Assembly (NCBI GenBank): GCA_004352715.1
Contig: SCFE01000049.1
Span: forward strand, 1,514,681-1,578,680
DNA from: Hofstenia miamia
Lineage: Eukaryota > Xenacoelomorpha > Acoela
Direction of reading: 5' to 3'
Length of the DNA: 64,000 nt
Each line of letters begins with the position of its first letter. The stretch's first letter is position 1. Below, one piece after another: positions 58,632-64,000 of this stretch. Position numbers and translations under genes: made by a program. Below the pieces are notes generated by a model. The model did not search any database, had not been told where the DNA came from, and saw only the letters and a list, made by a program, of their open reading frames with translations.

Positions 58632-59594
58632 ATGTCCAGAGTTGGGGCAGACACACTGCACCCCTATTTCATAGCTCCACATCGAGCATTAAATTACATT
58701 CGAGATGATATTTCAGAGGCTCCCCAAAACCAATTATGGTGGACATACAACACCAAAAAGCTAAGTTGTTCAATCAATATAATACCCTTTATACTTGATG
58801 CAGAAAAACGTCCTCAGATAAATTCAATAATTTGTTACGATTCATGCATGCTTGAAGGAATTAGCCAGCTGTATTGGAGAAGTACAGTACATATTTCTTT
58901 TGATGAAGATTTTTCCATATACAACCTCTGCAAGTTTCTAAACAGTGGAAGTACCATTAGAAGCTTTGAATGTGTCAACATTGACTTCCCAAACCTGTTA
59001 GTAATTTACTTTCTGAGAGTTCATGAAGTTCAAGACGAACACATAATGGAACAAATAGAAATTGCATATAGGATAGCAAAAGTTGAGGGAATAAGACTGG
59101 TAATAGTGCTATGCGAAGAACATGAAGACAATATCCCTGAGGCAATAGAAAGCCTTCATTACAGGATGGAAAATTTCATTATTCTTTATAGATCTCACTA
59201 TAGCCAAATATCACTGCAGAACTCCCAGATGCCCTCAGTCACCAAACTACTATTCACAGATCTCATGTTATGCGAGAAAATTCCGTCACATAAATTAGCC
59301 ATAGATAAAAAACTTATTATTGATACGATATTGCAGGCCCAAACTCTGGAATTGCTAAGCATGAACACCATACACACTGTAACAGATATGAGGGTCAGTT
59401 TTGCGTTTGCTCAAAGCGTCAAAACCTTACAAGAAATTCAAGCCATATGGACAGACATTAAAGCCACAAAAAACCCCGAGTCCGATTGGCCCAACATACG
59501 AATTAAAAGTCCTAGTTCCCAATACCACCCGTCAGTTGAAAGAGTTTTACGGGAAATCAAATTTTCTTATGATATTCAATACCTGAGTACTTAA
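58632..59594 (+). CDS. Copy C: ORF3 N-terminal part, 320 codons, unknown function
   Basis: It starts MSRVGADTLHPYFIAPHRAL. The frame is open upstream, so the true start may be earlier. The sequence alternates strands and helices: PQINSIICYDSCMLEG, FPNLLVIYFLRVHE, EQIEIAYRIAKVEGIRLVIV, MENFIILYRSHYSQ, KLLFTDLMLCEKIPSHKLAI. That suggests a compact alpha/beta fold. The D-S after the first strand and the late D...H could echo SGNH-type hydrolases, but the family's Gly and Asn blocks are not evident. No signal peptide, no membrane anchor, no furin site: it is not a usual envelope. It is shared with copy B. The TAA at 59592 may be a lesion, since copy B continues. Confidence 0.75.
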   Translation: MSRVGADTLHPYFIAPHRALNYIRDDISEAPQNQLWWTYNTKKLSCSINIIPFILDAEKRPQINSIICYDSCMLEGISQLYWRSTVHISFDEDFSIYNLCKFLNSGSTIRSFECVNIDFPNLLVIYFLRVHEVQDEHIMEQIEIAYRIAKVEGIRLVIVLCEEHEDNIPEAIESLHYRMENFIILYRSHYSQISLQNSQMPSVTKLLFTDLMLCEKIPSHKLAIDKKLIIDTILQAQTLELLSMNTIHTVTDMRVSFAFAQSVKTLQEIQAIWTDIKATKNPESDWPNIRIKSPSSQYHPSVERVLREIKFSYDIQYLST

Positions 59595-61093
59595 TTAACG
59601 TAACTAGTTAATAAGAAAGAGAAATTTGATGGATCAACAAATGGGTAACACCTCACCCGCAGTTTACTAAGCATCCCTTAGCAGTGATTATGGCCATCTA
59701 TCTTACGAGAGATACAAATAACATCCTGTCAAAAATGGCGGATCACGAAATAGCTGTCTGTCCACTCACATGGAAAGTAAAAAACTGGTTATTACACAAA
59801 TGTACGCCACCATCATTGCCTTGCAAAACCATGGATCACTACGAAAAATAATATGCCCAACTGGTGGGAGCGAGTAGCATAACAGGGTAGATGTTGATCA
59901 TCTTGATTATTAACAGGTTGGGAATCTGTCCTTCGGACATTAATATTTTTTCCGAAATGATGAAGAAGTACATGTGGGGTGCCACTGCTGAAACTAAGTT
60001 CGCCATATTTTCCCTAGAGAATGCTCCATTAAGCACGAAGAGATTAATTGAATGGCAACCTGGATCCACTAAGTCATTCCTGGAGTTAATAAGAACGAGA
60101 GAGGTGATAGAAAAGAACGAAAAATTCTTTGACGCATACCGAATATCTTACCCAGAGTGCGGGTATGGGCAATTCGCGGAATCTGCCAGACAGGTTAAGA
60201 AAGAAGGGAAAATAATTCCTATCACTATATTCGAACAAGTCATGAAGACTCCTGAACAGTTTTTCAGAGAAGAAGAATTATTGGCTACATCCTCAGTTCA
60301 ATTGTCTCCCCACATCTGAGACCTCATTGAGAAAGTGAATCTGGAGAAATTTGGCGGATCGCCTCAGCCTACACCTCAATGGTCAATCACTGAAAACGAA
60401 AGGATTCTCATGATAGAGCATGACCCGTCCAAGTTTGATAAAGAATTGATGACTCAAAGGAGAGTGCTAGTGGAAAATACTGAAAAGGACGTGCTCGGTA
60501 TGATGAAATGGTGTTTAACCGAAATGTTTTCTAAAGAGGAACTGGTCATTCTACAATCTCCAGGGCGACAAGTAGCTCTGGACCTAGAATGCACTACTGC
60601 CCGAGTGAAGATCTCTAACAAACAAATCAAGGAATTGCGTAAACACGGATTAAGGAATCGATTCTGGGACACAATCAAGCATGCGCAGATCAATTATCCT
60701 GTTACGATCGGAACTGCTAGTTTACAAACCAAGTGTCAGTTTGCGGATTTAGAAAAAAACATTCGGAAAGAAAATTTTCTATGCATTCCACCTCCCTGTG
60801 TGGAGACTCCATTGATTCAACTGAAGTGGCGAGTGAAGAAGAATAAGAAGAAAGCATCCATCCACCTTCCCGATAAATTGAATTACGTGAGTACGGTTGC
60901 TGAAGCGAGTAAACTAATTAAATCTGAAGAGTACAAGTCAGCACGTGGAAAATTACTAGCCAGGGATAACAAAGAGAGAATTTTTATAGATGGAAAGTTA
61001 ACGATCTGTGATGTATTTAATAGAGGAACCGCAATTAGTGAGCAATTGAGGAAGATCCACAAAACTGTAGGACTACTGATCCCCGAGTGTTAA
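59595..61093 (+). pseudogene. Copy C: ORF3 middle part
   Basis: After a damaged stretch (59595-59890, in which VCPLTWKVKNWLLHKCTPPS still matches copy B) the frame is open from 59891: SDINIFSEMMKKYMWGATAE, YPECGYGQFAESARQVKKEG, then after TGA at 60317 QPTPQWSITENERILMIEHD, MMKWCLTEMFSKEELVILQS, RNRFWDTIKHAQINYPVTIG and a basic KWRVKKNKKKASIHLPDKLN. The L-F-S-K-E-E-L...S-P-G-R pattern is reminiscent of BEN-type DNA-binding domains; this is only a suggestion. A one-base loss near 61072 shifts the frame. Confidence 0.7.
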
Positions 61094-61665
61094 TTCTTTT
61101 TTAAGCAGCTGGAGATCTTATGTGGATCAACAACATAGAAATGACCACGAGATATTACGATGTCACAAAACAAATTGAGATAATCACAATGCTCCGCGCC
61201 GATGTTTCTGACCCTGATGAGATGACTTTAAGTCAGGTACAAGAGTTCTGCTCCCTATTCATGGATCATGCAACCCGGATGGGGTTGTTGTGAGACGTAT
61301 TTGAACATTTTTATCCCGACACTCAGATTCGACCTGAGGATGCCCATACATCCGATACGGACGCCTTGATGACCCTAATGATTGCTCTGAAAGGATTCTG
61401 CCTTTACGAAAGATTTCATGATACCTTTACTCGTCATTTAAACAACTTAAGAAGAAATTGTCCCATCAGCAACTGGTTGCCTACAATCCACTATTTCAGG
61501 CTAAAAGATGAAGTTGTAACACAGAGAGAGGTCTTAATGCAGTTTTCACGCGAGCCTCAGTACACTGAATTGGAACAATGGGAAGGTGAATTAGCAATGG
61601 AAATGGTGATGGCCACTCAACGCATAGTCTCAGGTCCCACTCTCCACCTGTTGCCGCCAAATTAA
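61094..61665 (+). pseudogene. Copy C: ORF3 C-terminal part
   Basis: Frame: MWINNIEMTTRYYDVTKQIE, ITMLRADVSDPDEMTLSQVQ, CSLFMDHATRMG, TGA at 61291, then DVFEHFYPDTQIRPEDAHTS and ALMTLMIALKGFCLYERFHD, RHLNNLRRNCPISNWL and a Gln/Glu-rich end LHLLPPN with TAA at 61663. It is largely helical. All but the last 50 residues match copy B. It lies just before the purine tract, as the last coding part of the element. Confidence 0.75.
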
Positions 61666-61670
61666 TTTGA

Positions 61671-61689
61671 GCAAGGGTGGCGTGTAGAG
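61671..61689 (+). promoter_or_regulatory. Purine tract and 7-base stub of the 3' LTR
   Basis: GCAAGGGTGGCG precedes TGTAGAG (61683-61689), as expected for plus-strand priming next to an LTR. The next bases, ATTGATAGC, do not match any family LTR, so the 3' LTR is cut after seven bases. Confidence 0.65.
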
Positions 61690-63980
61690 ATTGATAGCAT
61701 TTATAACAAATCATCCATCACATACACATGTAAATTCTAAAATTATTCATAGATTGATTATATAATGTGTAAATAACTGAACTCTGTAACCACGCCCCCT
61801 CTCATATTATTCATGAACATTTGGTTATGACTCATCAATTAGCACCTGTCAATCAATCTTAACAAATGTGGAGAACGCTTTTTTGTTGTTTTTAAATGTG
61901 AAATTATCTTTTTTCCATGTCATTTATACAACCAACAAAATTATTTAATGTTTGTTCAAATCATTAAAATAATCTAGAACATACACATAAAGATATATTT
62001 TTATAGCAATGACTAATGACTAGTTATTTGAATACCTTCTCCATGAGGGGGAAATGGGAATCAGAAATAGTTTATGCCTTCAATTAATGGTAACATCTCT
62101 TAGAGGGTATAACGCCTTTCTAACCATATTTGTTATAACAATTGGTCATTACTATAATTCCATCTTGTGTACACATATAACATATAGTGTGAATATTAGC
62201 AAAGCATGGTTAATCAAACTTCAATAGAAATTGGAGATATAATCATACCATCATACAACAGAGAGATATTGATTAATTTTCATGTTAGAGGCCTTAGTGA
62301 TCAGATGTACCAATGCATTTCATACTAATAATTAAATTTACAACTCATAGCATGGCTTTCTATTGTGTCAATCATTCACCATGAAAAAAAATGAAATATA
62401 CGCCATTATTAAACACATAAAGCCTTGGAGGGTTAAATCAATTACAATGCTATATCAGATATATTCGAGCCACCATGTAAAGGGATATAAATTTAATAAT
62501 TACTAGGGGATGCGGGTGTGCATCTGATCATTATATCTAGTAACACGCCAATAATTCACTAAAACAACAAAAACCTATTAGTATGCCAACCATTCATTGT
62601 AAAAAGGAAACTTTGCAGAAAATTTTTAGAGGTGGAATTATATATTTAATGAAAAATCAGCAGAATTCTCGAGTGAAACAAAAACATTGTTCAATTTTTA
62701 CATGGATTGTGTGGTAATTTATTTGACAATGTAAATCTTGTTATAATTTCAATAACAAATATCATACAAATGTTGTTTAATTATGGAAATATGCTAGGAT
62801 TTTATGGAAAGATATATCCAAACACAACAACCAATGCATACTATGAACGTGAGACATACGGTGGAACTCATGTTTTAATGGTACAAATCAATATTTTAGA
62901 ACCTCAATTTGTTGGACGCACACTGCTACCCATATTGGATAAATTTCATTGATGCTGAGATAGCTGTAAAACAAAGCAACATCATGAAAAAACAAAATCC
63001 AATGTATAAACATGTGTCATGATCATACATCAATGGAATAAACGTAAAGTTCTGTAGCATTTGTGTAAACTCTATACATTTGTGTTTTTAATTAAATAAA
63101 TCTACCAATATTATTTTTCCAAGTTGCAAAATGTAACGCATTGTTCAGTTTTTATGGAGATTGAGTCAAGGATGGTTGAATTTCTCCACCACAGGTAAGT
63201 TATTTTTACAATTAAATAATACAATTAAGTGAAAAATGATTTCTTGTACATGTTTAACGTCAATAAAAATTTCCTGGCGAGACTTAATTTGCAAGATGAA
63301 AACACTACATATATTATCAATGCAATGTGTAAAGAAACTAAATTACAAAATGAAAAAACGATAGCAAAAACTGTAAGAGAGAATTTCTTCTTTCATAGCA
63401 TTAAAACGCCAACTCCTTCACAACTGGTAACAAGTAATTTGATGTTGGGAAAGAATATGTATTGACATTATCGTGATAAATTCATCTTTCCATTGTCAGA
63501 TGCTTTTTTCACAGTAATTTGTTTTTGGTCAAACGCCATAATTCAAATCTCTCAGCAAAGAAATGAATTGCAGGAAAACTAAATTAAAAAAATAATTAAC
63601 TTGAAAAAATAAATTTACCAAAAAATTTATAATAAATAATTAGTAAAATAGAATTAATTTATAAAATAGTGCTGATGTTTACAAAATTTCTTTGTTCTTT
63701 GTTCTATTTTACTTGACATGTCATAGAAATCATGGTTTCAGTTTTAATGATGAAATGCATAGTAATATATCTCTTTCCATCATACCAGTTTTATTTTAAC
63801 GCGATTTTTATGTGTTAATATCTTATTTGCCTATGTCCATTGATGTAATATTTCTATTTTACCTAGCACATTTTTGTTTAAAACGATTTTTATATTTTAA
63901 TAGTTTATTTGCCTATTTACGTTGATGTAATATTTCTATTTTCACCAAACATGTTTGTAAGTGTTTAGATAAATATACAT
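61690..63980. other. AT-rich stretch, no supported gene
   Basis: Open frames at 62707-62952 and 63229-63465 (about 80 codons each) have AT-driven composition and no recognisable motif. An ATG followed by a good donor (CCACAG|GTAAGT) at about 63154-63196 could be a first exon, but nothing supports a gene. Confidence 0.4.
63801..63955. repeat. Two-copy tandem repeat, period about 82 bp
   Basis: Units at 63801 and 63883 share CGATTTTTAT, TTATTTGCCTAT and TTGATGTAATATTTCTATTT with about 15% difference. No function is suggested. Confidence 0.7.
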
Positions 63981-64000
63981 CATTCATTCATTCATTCATT
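63981..64000. repeat. (CATT)n microsatellite at window end
   Basis: The last bases read CATCATTCATTCATTCATT and run off the window. Confidence 0.85.

Larger units (their letters stand above)
50600..61689 (+). mobile_element. Ty3/gypsy copy C with ORF3, young
   Basis: 5'-truncated LTR, primer site, leader, gag, -1 frameshift site, protease, RT, RNase H, integrase, an acidic tail, ORF3, a purine tract and a 7-base stub of the 3' LTR. CpGs are retained and the reading frames are nearly complete, so it is much younger than A and B. The breaks are a 43-bp duplication in gag, a small deletion before RT, an 825-bp in-frame duplication after integrase, at least one single-base indel in ORF3, and a set of TGA codons. 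Both LTRs being incomplete, it is not an intact element. Confidence 0.9.

Noticed and set aside
62707-62952. 81-codon open frame in the 3' flank
   Set aside because: AT-driven composition and no family resemblance I can name; length is within chance expectation for this base content.
63154-63196. Short ATG exon with strong donor
   Set aside because: No second exon or protein similarity can be found before the window ends.
1-64000. CRISPR arrays, operons, tRNA or rRNA genes
   Set aside because: The sequence is eukaryotic; no direct-repeat/spacer arrays and no tRNA or rRNA sequence was recognised on reading.

Overview
The window reads as nuclear DNA of an invertebrate animal. It is AT-rich and not gene-dense. 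It holds one spliced seven-transmembrane receptor gene, and the remainder is a layered collection of transposable elements. Six introns of the gene are only 43-59 bp while others exceed 2 kb. I cannot assign a phylum from sequence alone. There are three assembly gaps (1-586, 15468-15488, 29976-30434), and two of them are flanked by artefactual-looking duplications.

0.67-19.4 kb: a plus-strand gene of at least 19 exons encodes an adhesion-type (class B2-like) G-protein-coupled receptor. The order is a cysteine-rich ectodomain, a Pro/Thr linker, a GAIN-like region with a divergent GPS, seven membrane segments and a short basic tail. All phases join in frame and end at a TAA at 19390. The 5' end is lost in or before the first gap. 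Its long introns carry at least four well-supported DNA transposons with target-site duplications: a hAT-like MITE, a hAT-like element rich in GGGTCGGGTTC, a mariner remnant and a Tc1-like element. A non-autonomous TA-flanked element with repeated GGGTAACATTGAAC, two weaker candidates and a 66-69 bp minisatellite are also present.

19.4-33.3 kb: repeat-derived and AT-rich DNA. It contains a MITE with a TTAGGG-like core, a LINE 3' fragment, a decayed pogo/jerky-type transposase, a 968-bp solo LTR, and an L1-like LINE (minus strand, ORF1 and ORF2) carrying an LTR insertion at a gap.

33.3-50.1 kb: two old, CpG-poor copies of one Ty3/gypsy-type family (A on minus, B on plus) lie among fragments of an R2/NeSL-like LINE, with a further reversed solo LTR.

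50.6-61.7 kb: a much younger copy (C) of the same family has gag, a probable -1 frameshift site, protease, reverse transcriptase, RNase H and integrase. About 3 kb of extra coding sequence (ORF3) follows integrase. ORF3 is also present in old copy B, lacks envelope hallmarks, and is the most likely novel feature here. Nearly all breaks in copy C are TGA codons where arginine CGA is expected, which points to CpG deamination.

61.7-64 kb: AT-rich sequence with no gene I can support.
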